Made by a program: the position numbers and the translations under genes. From positions 49,453 to 113,452 of the forward strand of contig NZ_KL591020.1 in the NCBI RefSeq assembly GCF_000716335.1: DNA of 64,000 nt, in the 5' to 3' direction. Shown one piece after another: positions 34,561-43,496 of the stretch (position 1 is the stretch's first letter; every line of letters begins with the position of its first letter). The notes under the pieces are model-generated. The model made no database searches and was not told the origin of the DNA. It worked only from the letters and a program-made list of their open reading frames with translations. Origin of the DNA: Streptomyces sp. NRRL S-118. GTDB taxonomy: Bacteria > Actinomycetota > Actinomycetes > Streptomycetales > Streptomycetaceae.

Positions 34561-35628
34561 ATGAGCTGGCTGGACCCGGTGCCGTTCCTGCGCGGAACGG
34601 CGTGGCTGGACGAGGGCCGTGCCGTACGCGCCGACCCCGGCGCCCTGGACCGGCTGCCGTGGGACACCGCCGCGCGGGCGGCGCTGCCCATCGGCGTACG
34701 GCTGGAATTCACCGCCTCACCGGGGACCCGGGCCCTCGAGATCCGCTACCGGCCGGCCGCGCCGGAGGAGGCGGGCATCGGCGCGGTGGCGCCCGACGGG
34801 CCCGACGGGCTGCGTGAGCTCGCGCACTGCTTCGCGCTCTGGCAGGGCGACCGCTGCCTGCGCGAGCGGTGTCCCGAAGCGGCGCCGGCCTCCCCCGGCG
34901 AGCAGACCGTCGTCACGCTGGAGCTGCCGGCGTCGGCCGGGCCCTTCACGGTCCACCCGCCCGAGACGCGGGCCCCGGTGCTGCTGGGCCTGCGCGCGGT
35001 CGGCGGCGCCGTCGCGCCCGCGCCCCGGCGCCCGCGGTGGGTCGTGCACGGCGACTCGATCACCGAGGGCTGGTGGGCCACGCGGCCGGCGTACGCCTGG
35101 CCCGCCGCCGCCGGGCGGGCGCTCGGCCTGGACGCGGTGAACCTGGGCTACGCCGGCTCGGCGCGGGGTGAGCTGCCGGTGGCCGAGCAGCTCGCGACCC
35201 TCCCGGCCGACCTGCTCACCCTCGCCTACGGCACCAACTGCTGGTCGGGCACCCCGTTCTCGGCGCCGCTGATGTACGAGACGACGCGGGCGTTCGTCGC
35301 GCTCGTGCGGCGCGGCCATCCGGACACGCCCCTGCTGGTGGTCTCGCCGGTGCTGCGCCCGGAGGCCGAGACCACCCCCAACGCCCTGGGGGCGACGCTG
35401 GCGGAGCTGCGCACGGCGATGGAGGAGGCCGTCCGGGACATGACGGCAGGCGGGGACACGCGGCTGTCGCTGCTGCCGGGCCGCGACGTGCTGGGCCCCG
35501 AGCACCTGATGGACGGGCTCCACCCGGACGACGCGGGCCACGCGCGGATCGCGGCGGCGGTCGTGCGGGCCATGCGCCCGCTGCGCGCCGCGGCGGACGG
35601 AAGTGGCGTGCGTCACGCGGTCGGGTAG
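34561..35628 (+). CDS. SGNH/GDSL-type hydrolase
   Basis: The 355 residues have a beta-rich N-terminal domain (about 1-155) and a C-terminal SGNH hydrolase: nucleophile Ser in VVHGDSITEGWW (about 160), Gly in NLGYAGSARG, Asn in LAYGTNCWSG and the Asp/His pair in MDGLHPDDAGH near 320. This two-domain form is found in carbohydrate or lipid esterases; the substrate is unknown. GGAGGAG precedes ATG 34561. There is no signal peptide. It is divergent from the APC-Lrp operon. Confidence 0.85.
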   Translation: MSWLDPVPFLRGTAWLDEGRAVRADPGALDRLPWDTAARAALPIGVRLEFTASPGTRALEIRYRPAAPEEAGIGAVAPDGPDGLRELAHCFALWQGDRCLRERCPEAAPASPGEQTVVTLELPASAGPFTVHPPETRAPVLLGLRAVGGAVAPAPRRPRWVVHGDSITEGWWATRPAYAWPAAAGRALGLDAVNLGYAGSARGELPVAEQLATLPADLLTLAYGTNCWSGTPFSAPLMYETTRAFVALVRRGHPDTPLLVVSPVLRPEAETTPNALGATLAELRTAMEEAVRDMTAGGDTRLSLLPGRDVLGPEHLMDGLHPDDAGHARIAAAVVRAMRPLRAAADGSGVRHAVG

Positions 35629-35644
35629 CGGCGGGAATTCGCGG

Positions 35645-35669
35645 GAATGACCGCCGGGACTCCGGGTAG
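35645..35669 (+). promoter_or_regulatory. Possible SigB-type promoter before DUF5133
   Basis: GAAT (35645-35648), 15 bases, then GGGTAG (35664-35669). This is a near match to the GNNT-N14/16-GGGTAC/T pattern used by Streptomyces SigB-family factors; the last -10 base differs. Confidence 0.35.
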
Positions 35670-35714
35670 ACGCGCTCTCGGCCGGTGACACCCCGCTCAG
35701 AGGAGGAAAGCGTC

Positions 35715-35948
35715 GTGCTGATGGCCCACCCGACGGTCCTGCGCGGTCTCGTGACGCGCTACGAGGCGCTGTCGGCCGCCGACTCGGCGGCCGCGAGTCC
35801 GTCCGTCCTGCGTCAACGCGAGGACGTCGCCTACACCTTGTGCGTATCGACCGGCACGCGCGACGTGCGGGACGCCCTCCGGGTGGCCAGGCGCGTCCTG
35901 GAAGCGGCGGAGGGCCGGGACGCCCCCGTGGCGTCCGCCGCGCGCTGA
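35715..35948 (+). CDS. DUF5133 domain protein
   Basis: The 77 residues (VLMAHPTVLRGLVTRYEALS) match DUF5133, a short family largely confined to Streptomyces and of unknown function. GTG 35715 lies eight bases after AGGAGG. The core is helical, with LRQREDVAYTLCVSTGTRDVRDALRVARRVLE. It precedes the rsb operon by about 200 bases on the same strand with a near-match stress promoter, so it may belong to the same regulon. Nothing indicates a catalytic role. Confidence 0.75.
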   Translation: MLMAHPTVLRGLVTRYEALSAADSAAASPSVLRQREDVAYTLCVSTGTRDVRDALRVARRVLEAAEGRDAPVASAAR

Positions 35949-36011
35949 AGCGGGCGGGGGAGGCGGCGGGACGCGGCCGGCCGCCGCCCCTCCCTGCCGA
36001 GCGACCGGATC

Positions 36012-36036
36012 GTTTTCCCCGGGAGGTCCGGGGTGA
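36012..36036 (+). promoter_or_regulatory. Possible SigB-type promoter before rsbR
   Basis: GTTT (36012-36015), 15 bases, GGGTGA (36031-36036). The -35 matches well; the -10 matches four of six. It lies about 120 bases before the rsbR GTG. Confidence 0.4.
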
Positions 36037-36154
36037 TTACGATCCAACGGCCGTTGAACATGAGAAGCAGGCCGGGCGGCCACCCCTCACCGATGCTTCC
36101 GGCACTCCCGTCCGGAAAGCCCGCCCGCCCCGTTTCCGAATGCGAGAGGTGCTT

Positions 36155-37054
36155 GTGAACACCAGCGAATCGAGCGCGCGGGAGCGCCTGTGCGAGGCCC
36201 TGCGGGAACGCGAGGAGGAGATCGCGGACCAGTGGGTCCGGCTCCAGCTGGAACAGGCGGTGCTGGGCACCGACATGAGTGAGCACGAGGTCCGGGAAGA
36301 AGCCGATCTGCTCATCTCCGCCCTGGCGACGGGGCTGGCGGGCGACACCCCGGTGGGGCGGCTCGTCTCGTCCAGCAACGAGCTGCGGCAGGCGGTGATA
36401 GAGCTCTCGCTGCGCCGGGCGCGCGCGGGCGTCTCACCGACCGCCACCTCCATGGCCGTCCTCTCGCTCAAGGAAGTCCTGCTCGCCGCCGTCCAGCACA
36501 CCACCCGCGACTCTGCCGAGCTCTTCTCCGCCGCCATCGTGATCAACCGGCTGCTGGACGCCGCCGGCGTGCTCTCCTTCGAGACGTACGTGGAGGGCCG
36601 CGAGGAGATCATCCAGCGGCAGAGCCGCCAGCTCCTGGAGATCTCCACGCCCGTCGTACGGCTGTGGCGGCACGTGCTGGCCGTTCCGCTGATCGGCACG
36701 CTGGACACCACCCGCACCCAGGTCGTGATGGAGAGCCTGCTGCAGGCGATCGAGACCAACGAGGCGCAGGTCGCCATCATCGACATCACCGGCGTCCCGG
36801 CCGTCGACACCGCCGTGGCGCAGCACCTGATGCACACCGTCAACGCCGTGCGGCTGATGGGCGCCGACTGCGTCATCAGCGGCATCCGGCCGCCCATCGC
36901 CCAGACGATCGCACAGTTGGGCATCGACTTGTCGACCATCCTCACCCGGGCGACGCTGGCGGACGCCCTCGCCGCGGCGATCCAGCTCACGGACCAGCCG
37001 AGCGTGGACTCCGCGGTGTCCGGTCACCGCCCGCCCCGGCCGGTGACGGCGTGA
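36155..37054 (+). CDS. rsbR: RsbR-like stressosome scaffold protein
   Basis: From GTG 36155 (GAGAGG upstream) the product is 299 residues. The N-terminal half (about 5-150) is all-helical and globin-like, the variable sensor part of RsbR proteins. The C-terminal STAS domain (about 165-285) keeps both phosphoacceptor threonines in the expected contexts: PLIGTLDTTRT (Thr182) and GVPAVDTAVAQH (Thr219). By analogy with Bacillus RsbR, it builds a stressosome with RsbS, and RsbT phosphorylates these sites during stress. Stop overlaps the rsbS GTG by four bases. Confidence 0.9.
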   Translation: MNTSESSARERLCEALREREEEIADQWVRLQLEQAVLGTDMSEHEVREEADLLISALATGLAGDTPVGRLVSSSNELRQAVIELSLRRARAGVSPTATSMAVLSLKEVLLAAVQHTTRDSAELFSAAIVINRLLDAAGVLSFETYVEGREEIIQRQSRQLLEISTPVVRLWRHVLAVPLIGTLDTTRTQVVMESLLQAIETNEAQVAIIDITGVPAVDTAVAQHLMHTVNAVRLMGADCVISGIRPPIAQTIAQLGIDLSTILTRATLADALAAAIQLTDQPSVDSAVSGHRPPRPVTA

Positions 37055-37461
37055 CGCCCCCCCGCGCCACAGGCGTACCGATTCTCCGGCTCGGTGACGT
37101 GCTGATCACCGGGTTGCTCAACGAACTGGACGACCAGTCGGCGGTGGCGTTCACCGACGAACTCACCGAGCGGATCGCCTCCGACGGCGCCCGCGGCGTG
37201 CTGATCGACATCTCCCGGCTGGACATCATCGACTCGTTCGTGGCGCGCACGCTGATGGAGCTCACCACCATGGCCCGCCTGCTGGGCGCGCGGGTCATCG
37301 TGGCCGGGATGCGGCCCGCCGTGGCCATCACCCTGGTGGAGCTCGGGCTCCAGCTGACCGGTGTCGAGACCGCCCTCAACGCGGAGCAAGGCCTGACGGC
37401 CCTCGGCTGGCATCGTTTGCCCCATCCCGTGGGGGAGGTCCGACGTGGCTCTCCGCAGTGA
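37051..37461 (+). CDS. rsbS: RsbS-like STAS antagonist
   Basis: The 136 residues are a single STAS domain: PILRLGDVLITGLLNELDD, LIDISRLDIIDSFVARTL with the phosphorylatable Ser near 62, and GARVIVAGMRPAVAITLVEL. RsbS sequesters RsbT in the stressosome core until it is phosphorylated. GTG 37051 overlaps the rsbR stop, and the 3' end overlaps rsbT by 17 bases, so expression of the three proteins is coupled. It is longer than usual by about 15 C-terminal residues, ending in PVGEVRRGSPQ. Confidence 0.92.
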   Translation: MTPPRATGVPILRLGDVLITGLLNELDDQSAVAFTDELTERIASDGARGVLIDISRLDIIDSFVARTLMELTTMARLLGARVIVAGMRPAVAITLVELGLQLTGVETALNAEQGLTALGWHRLPHPVGEVRRGSPQ

Positions 37462-38017
37462 ACGGCTGGCGCCGGGCGCGGAACTCGTCGCGCAGCGCAG
37501 GCCCGCCGCCGGCGGCGACCCGGACGGCCACGGCGCCGCCGGCCGCCCGGCGGGGCACCCGGGACGGGGTGCCGGGGCGCCGGACGACGACCCGTCCACC
37601 GGCGGTTCCCTCCAGGACGGTCCGGCACGCTACGACGTCGCCTCGGAGGAGGACCTCCTGACGGCGCGCCACGCCGTCCGCGCCGCGACGGTGGCCGCCG
37701 GGTTCGGGCTCGTCGACCAGACGCGCATCGTGACCGCCGCCAGCGAACTGGCCCGCAACGCCTATGTGCACGGCGGCGGCGGGGTGCTGGAGCTGGAGCT
37801 CGTCGCCCGGGCGGGCCGGCGCGGGCTGCGCCTCACCGTCGAGGACCACGGCCCCGGCATCCCGGACGTGGAGAAGGCCCTCGCCGACGGGTTCACCACC
37901 GGCACGGGTCTCGGCCACGGCCTGGGCGGTGCGCGCCGGCTCATGCACGAGTTCCAGGTGCGCAGTGCCCCCGGGGAGGGGACCACCGTGGTCGCCACCC
38001 GCTGGAACGACCGCTGA
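37445..38017 (+). CDS. rsbT: RsbT-like switch kinase with N-terminal extension
   Basis: The 190 residues contain a GHKL ATPase (about 60-190): N-box SELARNAYVHGGG, G1 VEDHGPGIPDVEKA, G2 GTGLGHGLGGARRL. This kinase phosphorylates RsbR and RsbS and, once released, activates an RsbU phosphatase. The first 55 or so residues (from ALRSERLAPG to DPSTGGSLQDG) are disordered, Gly/Pro/Asp-rich, and absent from ordinary RsbT of about 133 residues. GGGAGG precedes the GTG, so the extension appears genuine. It overlaps rsbS by 17 bases and the next gene by one. Confidence 0.88.
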   Translation: MALRSERLAPGAELVAQRRPAAGGDPDGHGAAGRPAGHPGRGAGAPDDDPSTGGSLQDGPARYDVASEEDLLTARHAVRAATVAAGFGLVDQTRIVTAASELARNAYVHGGGGVLELELVARAGRRGLRLTVEDHGPGIPDVEKALADGFTTGTGLGHGLGGARRLMHEFQVRSAPGEGTTVVATRWNDR

Positions 38018-39018
38018 TGTCCCTCACCACCCACATCCGCGTCGACCACTACAGCGCGGTCCAGCTCGCGGCGTCCGCCGCCCGCCGCGTGGCGGTCGAG
38101 CAGGGACTCAGCGGCGCCCTGCCCGACCGGGCGGCCGTGCTCGCCAGCGAGCTCGCCAGCAACGCCGCCCGGCACGCCGTGAGCGGCTCGCTGTACGTGC
38201 AGCCGCTGCCGCTGCGCCGGGGCGTGGAGGTGCTGGCCGTGGACCGGGGGCCGGGGATGGCGGATCCCGAGCGGTGCATGGCCGACGGCTTCTCCACCGG
38301 CACCTCGCTCGGCTCGGGCCTCGGGGCCGTACGGCGGATCGCCGACGAGTTCACCCTCCGCTCCAGGGAGGGGACCGGGACCCTGGTGTGCGCGCGGCTC
38401 GGGGAACCGGGCGACGCGCCGGCCGACGGCGACCCGGTCGCCGGGGCGGTGCGGGTCCCCGCCGACGGGGAGGATTCGTGCGGGGACTCCTGGGGCGTGG
38501 CGGTCACCGACGGTGCCCACACGGCCCTGGTCGTCGACGGTCTGGGCCACGGCACCGCCGCGGCCGAGGCCGCGGATCTCGCGGTGCGCACCTTCCACCG
38601 GGACCCCGCCCGCCCGCTGCCGGAGCTGCTGCGGTCCATGAACCGGGCGCTGCGGCGCAGCCGGGGCGCCGCGGTGGCCCTGCTGCGCCGGACGGAGGAC
38701 ACGATGGAGCTGTCGTCGGTGGGCAATGTGCGCATCGTGCTGCTGACGCGCGACGGCGTGCGGTACCGGTTCGGCGGTCAGCCGGGGGTCGTGGGCTGGA
38801 ACATGCCGGAGCCACGGGTGCAGCGGATGCCCGCCGAGCCGGGCGTCGTCCCGCTGCTGCACAGCGACGGTGTCGACGACCGCTGGACGCACTCCCCGTC
38901 GTCCTTCCTCACCGCGCTGCCCGCTCCGCTGCTCGCCGCCGCCCTGGTCCACGAGCACCGGCGCAGCCGCGACGACGCGACCGTGCTGACCCTCGGCCCG
39001 GTGAGGAGCCAGCCATGA
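38017..39018 (+). CDS. ATPase-PP2C fusion phosphatase (RsbX-like)
   Basis: The 333 residues join two domains. Residues 1-130 are a second GHKL ATPase (LASELASNAARHAVSG N-box, DRGPGM, GTSLGSGLGAVRRI). Residues 150-330 are a PP2C/SpoIIE-type phosphatase with WGVAVTDGAHTALVVDGLGHG and LLHSDGVDDRW. The phosphatase half corresponds to RsbX, which resets the stressosome by removing phosphates from RsbR and RsbS. The fused ATPase half may bind the same targets or an anti-sigma partner. ATG overlaps the rsbT stop by one base. Confidence 0.88.
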   Translation: MSLTTHIRVDHYSAVQLAASAARRVAVEQGLSGALPDRAAVLASELASNAARHAVSGSLYVQPLPLRRGVEVLAVDRGPGMADPERCMADGFSTGTSLGSGLGAVRRIADEFTLRSREGTGTLVCARLGEPGDAPADGDPVAGAVRVPADGEDSCGDSWGVAVTDGAHTALVVDGLGHGTAAAEAADLAVRTFHRDPARPLPELLRSMNRALRRSRGAAVALLRRTEDTMELSSVGNVRIVLLTRDGVRYRFGGQPGVVGWNMPEPRVQRMPAEPGVVPLLHSDGVDDRWTHSPSSFLTALPAPLLAAALVHEHRRSRDDATVLTLGPVRSQP

Positions 39019-40268
39019 AACGGCAGACGACCACGCACCACTCCCTGGCCGGGCTGCGCGCGACGGTGCGCCGCCTCGCGCACCGCGCGGGGCTGTCCGT
39101 GGAGATCCGCTACCGGCTCGCGCTGTCGGCGACCCGGGTGGCGGCCGAGGAGCTGGCGGCCGGCCGGCCCGTGTTCCTGGAGACGGTGCCACCGAGCCCA
39201 CCGGAGGACTGCCGGCTGACGGTACGGCTCCACCTGCCGTACGCGCCGCACCGGCCGTCCCTGGAAGGGCTGCCCCTGCCGGCGGAACGGACGCCCGGGC
39301 CCGCCGCCGTGTGGCGGGTGCCCACCCCCTCCCCCGCGCCCCGGCGCTCCTCCCCCTCCCCCGCGGCGGAGGCGTCCGGCGACGGCGGCCCGCCGGGGCT
39401 GGTGGAGCTGCTGGAGGAGGAGCTGGGTGCGGCGGTCGAACGTCTGGACGCGCTCGCGGCGGAGCACCAGCGGCTCAAGCACGAGATGGCCGAGACGAAC
39501 AGCGGCGTGCTCGCCCTCTACGTACAGCTGGAGGAGCGCGACGAGCAGCTGCGCCAGGCGCACGGCCGGATACTGCGGCAGCTGGAGGACGCGCTGCGCC
39601 CGCCGCCGGTGCGGGTGCCCGGGCTGGAGATGGCGGTGCACTACGAGCCGGCGGAGAAGCACGCCCCGACCGGTGGGGACCTGTACGACTGGTTCGTCCT
39701 GCCCGACGGCACCGTGCACATCACGGTGGTCGACGCCCTGGGGCACGGGCTGACCAGTACGCGCAGCGCGCTCAACGTGACGCACGCCGTCCGGACGCTG
39801 GCGCTGGAGGGCCACCCGGTGGAGTCGATCGTGGCGCGGACGGACGAGGTGCTGGCCACCTTCGACCACGAGCTGATGGCCACGGTGCAGCTGGTCCGGC
39901 TCGACCCGGTGAGCGGCGGACTGGTGCTGGCCAACGGCAGCCACCCGCCCGCCCTGCTCGTCCGGGCGGACGGGGCGACGGAGCTGCTGGAGGTGCGCGG
40001 CCGGGGCATCGGCTTCCCCCTGCCCGGCAGTGAGCGGCTGCTGCGCGAGCGGCTGGCCCCGGGCGACCTGCTGGTGCTCTACACCGACGGGCTCACCGAG
40101 AGCCGCCGCGACCCGCGCGAGGGCGAGGAGCGGCTGGCGAAGGCGGCACGGCGCCACCGGCACCTGCCCATAGAGGAGGTCCCGGCCGCCATCGCGGCGG
40201 AGATGCACACGGTCATCCTGCACCCCGACGACACCGTCGCCCTCACGGTCCGGCGCAGCGGCGGCTGA
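39015..40268 (+). CDS. RsbU-like SpoIIE-domain phosphatase with coiled coil
   Basis: The 417 residues have a GHKL-like N-terminal segment (about 1-85, lacking clear ATP motifs), a Pro/Ser linker, and a coiled coil (about 135-195; LVELLEEELGAAVERLDAL, YVQLEERDEQLRQAHGRI). The C-terminal PP2C/SpoIIE domain (about 205-415) has GGDLYDWFVLPDG, VVDALGHGL and LYTDGLTESRRD with the metal-binding aspartates. By analogy with RsbU it would dephosphorylate an anti-anti-sigma protein when bound by RsbT. No RsbV-like gene is in the window. ATG overlaps the previous stop (ATGA). Confidence 0.9.
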   Translation: MKRQTTTHHSLAGLRATVRRLAHRAGLSVEIRYRLALSATRVAAEELAAGRPVFLETVPPSPPEDCRLTVRLHLPYAPHRPSLEGLPLPAERTPGPAAVWRVPTPSPAPRRSSPSPAAEASGDGGPPGLVELLEEELGAAVERLDALAAEHQRLKHEMAETNSGVLALYVQLEERDEQLRQAHGRILRQLEDALRPPPVRVPGLEMAVHYEPAEKHAPTGGDLYDWFVLPDGTVHITVVDALGHGLTSTRSALNVTHAVRTLALEGHPVESIVARTDEVLATFDHELMATVQLVRLDPVSGGLVLANGSHPPALLVRADGATELLEVRGRGIGFPLPGSERLLRERLAPGDLLVLYTDGLTESRRDPREGEERLAKAARRHRHLPIEEVPAAIAAEMHTVILHPDDTVALTVRRSGG

Positions 40269-40282
40269 CTCCGCCGGGACGC

Positions 40283-40306
40283 GGTTATCCGCCGGTGGGC
40301 GGGTAT
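40283..40306 (+). promoter_or_regulatory. SigB-type promoter before the RsbW-like gene
   Basis: GGTT (40283-40286), 14 bases, GGGTAT (40301-40306). This fits GNNT-N14/16-GGGTAC/T completely and lies 30 bases before the GTG, in the 67-bp gap after the RsbU-like gene. Confidence 0.6.
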
Positions 40307-40335
40307 GCGAGCGGTGATGTGAAAAGGAGCTTCCC

Positions 40336-40725
40336 GTGTATGTCATGGAGTCGCCGCCCGAAGACAGCGCCTCGGCCCGTTCGGTGACCGTCCGGTTCCT
40401 GGCGGAGCACTGTCCGTGGGCCGATCCGGCCGCCGTCCAGCTCGTCGTGACGGAACTGACGACGAACGCGCTGCGCCACACCGCCGGCTGGTGGCGGCTG
40501 CGGCTGCGTGCCGAGAGCGATGAGCTCACGGTGGAGCTGGACGACTCCAGTACGCGTCTTCCCGAGGCGCGGGTGCCGGACTTCGGGGGCCGTGGCGGTT
40601 TCGGCTGGCCGATGGTGCTGAACCTGGCGGGCCGGGTGGAGGTCCGCCGCCACGCGGAGGGCAAGACCGTACGGGCGGTGTGGTCGCGCCCGGGCATCGT
40701 GGCGGGTCCGGCCGCGGCCGCCTGA
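40336..40725 (+). CDS. RsbW-like ATP-binding regulator (HATPase_c_2)
   Basis: The 129 residues are a GHKL domain: VTVRFLAEHCPWADPAAVQL, N-box VVTELTTNALRHTAGWW, LDDSSTRLPEAR in place of a typical DxGxG, and GGRGGFGWPMVLNLAG. Such proteins are anti-sigma kinases or their relatives. AAGGAG precedes the GTG. It is convergent with the SigB-family gene, so it may hold that sigma factor inactive, but the many orphan copies in Streptomyces make this uncertain. The altered G1 motif leaves kinase activity in doubt. Confidence 0.82.
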   Translation: MYVMESPPEDSASARSVTVRFLAEHCPWADPAAVQLVVTELTTNALRHTAGWWRLRLRAESDELTVELDDSSTRLPEARVPDFGGRGGFGWPMVLNLAGRVEVRRHAEGKTVRAVWSRPGIVAGPAAAA

Positions 40726-40773
40726 ATCGTTTCCGCGTGGTTCCGTCCGAATCGTTTCCGCGTGGTCCCGTCC
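40724..40773. repeat. 25-bp tandem direct repeat
   Basis: GAATCGTTTCCGCGTGGTTC begins the first unit (40724-40748). The second unit (40749-40773) differs by one base. The first unit includes part of the RsbW-like stop codon. A run of GTCC repeats follows. Confidence 0.75.
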
Positions 40774-40862
40774 GTCCGTCCGTCCCGTCCGGCCTGCGAC
40801 GGACGCCGCTCCGCGGACGCTCCCCGGGATGCCGGACTCCCGGCCCCGCGCCGGTACGGGAC

Positions 40863-40884
40863 ACGGCCCCGCGGGCGGGGCCGT
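40863..40884. terminator. Bidirectional terminator between RsbW-like and sigma genes
   Basis: ACGGCCCCG-CGGG-CGGGGCCGT is a perfect 9-bp stem with a 4-base loop between the two convergent genes. Confidence 0.65.
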
Positions 40885-40896
40885 CGGCCCGAGGTC

Positions 40897-41745
40897 TCAC
40901 TCCACCGCCAGGAGCCCCTCCCGCAGCCTCGCGGTGATCCGTGCGAGCAGCCGCGACACATGCATCTGCGAGACGCCCAGCTCGGCGCCGATCTGTGCCT
41001 GGGTCATCTCCTCCACGAAGCGCATTCGCAGGATCCGCCGGTCCCGCTCGTCGAACTCCTCGATGAGCGGCTTGAGCGCCTGGACGTTCTCCACGATCTC
41101 CATGTCGTGGTCGAGCTCGCCCAGCCGGTCGCCCAGGGTCTCCGACCCCGGGTCCCCCGCGTCGTCGAGCGGCAGGTCCAGCGAGCCCGCGGAGTACCCG
41201 TTGGCGGCGACGAGCCCCTCGATGACCTCGTTCTCCTCGACGCCCAGATGGGCGGCGAGCTCGGCGGGGGTCGGGGAGCGGTCCAGCTGCTGGAAGAGCA
41301 CGTCGGTGGCGCGGGCCAGGTCGATGCGGAGCTCCTGGAGCCGCCGCGGCACGTGCACGGACCAGCTGGTGTCACGGAAGAAGCGCTTGATCTCACCGAT
41401 GACGCACGGCATCGCGAAGGTGGTGAACTCCACCTCGCGGCTCAGCTCGAAGCGGTCGATGGCCTTGATCAGCCCGATCGTGCCGACCTGGATGATGTCC
41501 TCCATCTGGTCGGAACGGCTGCGGAAGCGCGTCGCCGCGTACTTGACCAGGGAGAGGTTCAGCTCGATGAGGGTGTTGCGGACGTACTGGTACTCCTCCG
41601 TGCCTTCCTCCAGCACGGCCAGCCGCTCGAAGAACTGCTTCGAGAGTTCCTTCGCGTCCCTCGGGGCCACCTCGGCCGGGTTGGCTACGTCCGGCAGTGC
41701 GGTTCGGTCGGCGGTACCGGTCGAGATCGTGGTCGCGATGGACAC
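40897..41745 (-). CDS. SigB/SigF/SigG-family RNA polymerase sigma factor
   Basis: The 282 residues match the stress/sporulation sigma family of Streptomyces: region 2 with NLSLVKYAATRFRSRSDQME and DIIQVGTIGLIKAIDRFELS, then EFTTFAMPCVIGEIKRFFRD, region 3, and region 4 with ILRMRFVEEMTQAQIGAELG and VSQMHVSRLLARI. GTG 41745 follows GGGGAGG. This family is controlled by partner switching, with an RsbW-type anti-sigma and RsbV-type antagonist. It faces the rsb operon across a terminator and has its own GTGT-N15-GGGTAC promoter, so it probably transcribes itself and parts of that locus. Confidence 0.94.
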   Translation of the reverse strand: MSIATTISTGTADRTALPDVANPAEVAPRDAKELSKQFFERLAVLEEGTEEYQYVRNTLIELNLSLVKYAATRFRSRSDQMEDIIQVGTIGLIKAIDRFELSREVEFTTFAMPCVIGEIKRFFRDTSWSVHVPRRLQELRIDLARATDVLFQQLDRSPTPAELAAHLGVEENEVIEGLVAANGYSAGSLDLPLDDAGDPGSETLGDRLGELDHDMEIVENVQALKPLIEEFDERDRRILRMRFVEEMTQAQIGAELGVSQMHVSRLLARITARLREGLLAVE

Positions 41746-41791
41746 AGTGCCCCTCCCCTTCGGTGTTCGAGTATTCGGCCGCGCGGTTCGT

Positions 41792-41816
41792 GTACCCCGA
41801 CTCGCTCCGCCCACAC
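41792..41816 (-). promoter_or_regulatory. SigB-type promoter of the sigma gene
   Basis: On the minus strand GTGT (41816-41813), 15 bases, GGGTAC (41797-41792), a full match to the SigB-family pattern, about 46 bases upstream of the GTG start. Autoregulation is implied. Confidence 0.65.
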
Positions 41817-41898
41817 GTGCGGATGCGCGAAGGAGCCGCCCCCGGTCCGGGAACGGCTCCTCTCGGTCGTGCGGTACGCGCCCGGGGCGCGCGGCTCG

Positions 41899-43383
<1,485 letters not shown>

Positions 43384-43496
43384 TCAGCCGGGGGGAAAAC
43401 GCACGTACTTCATTGTCCCATGGCACCGGCCGTACGGACCCCGGGCGGAAGCTCCAGGCCGCGCGGGGCGGCCTGGTGCGTTCCTCCGAAGCCGGG

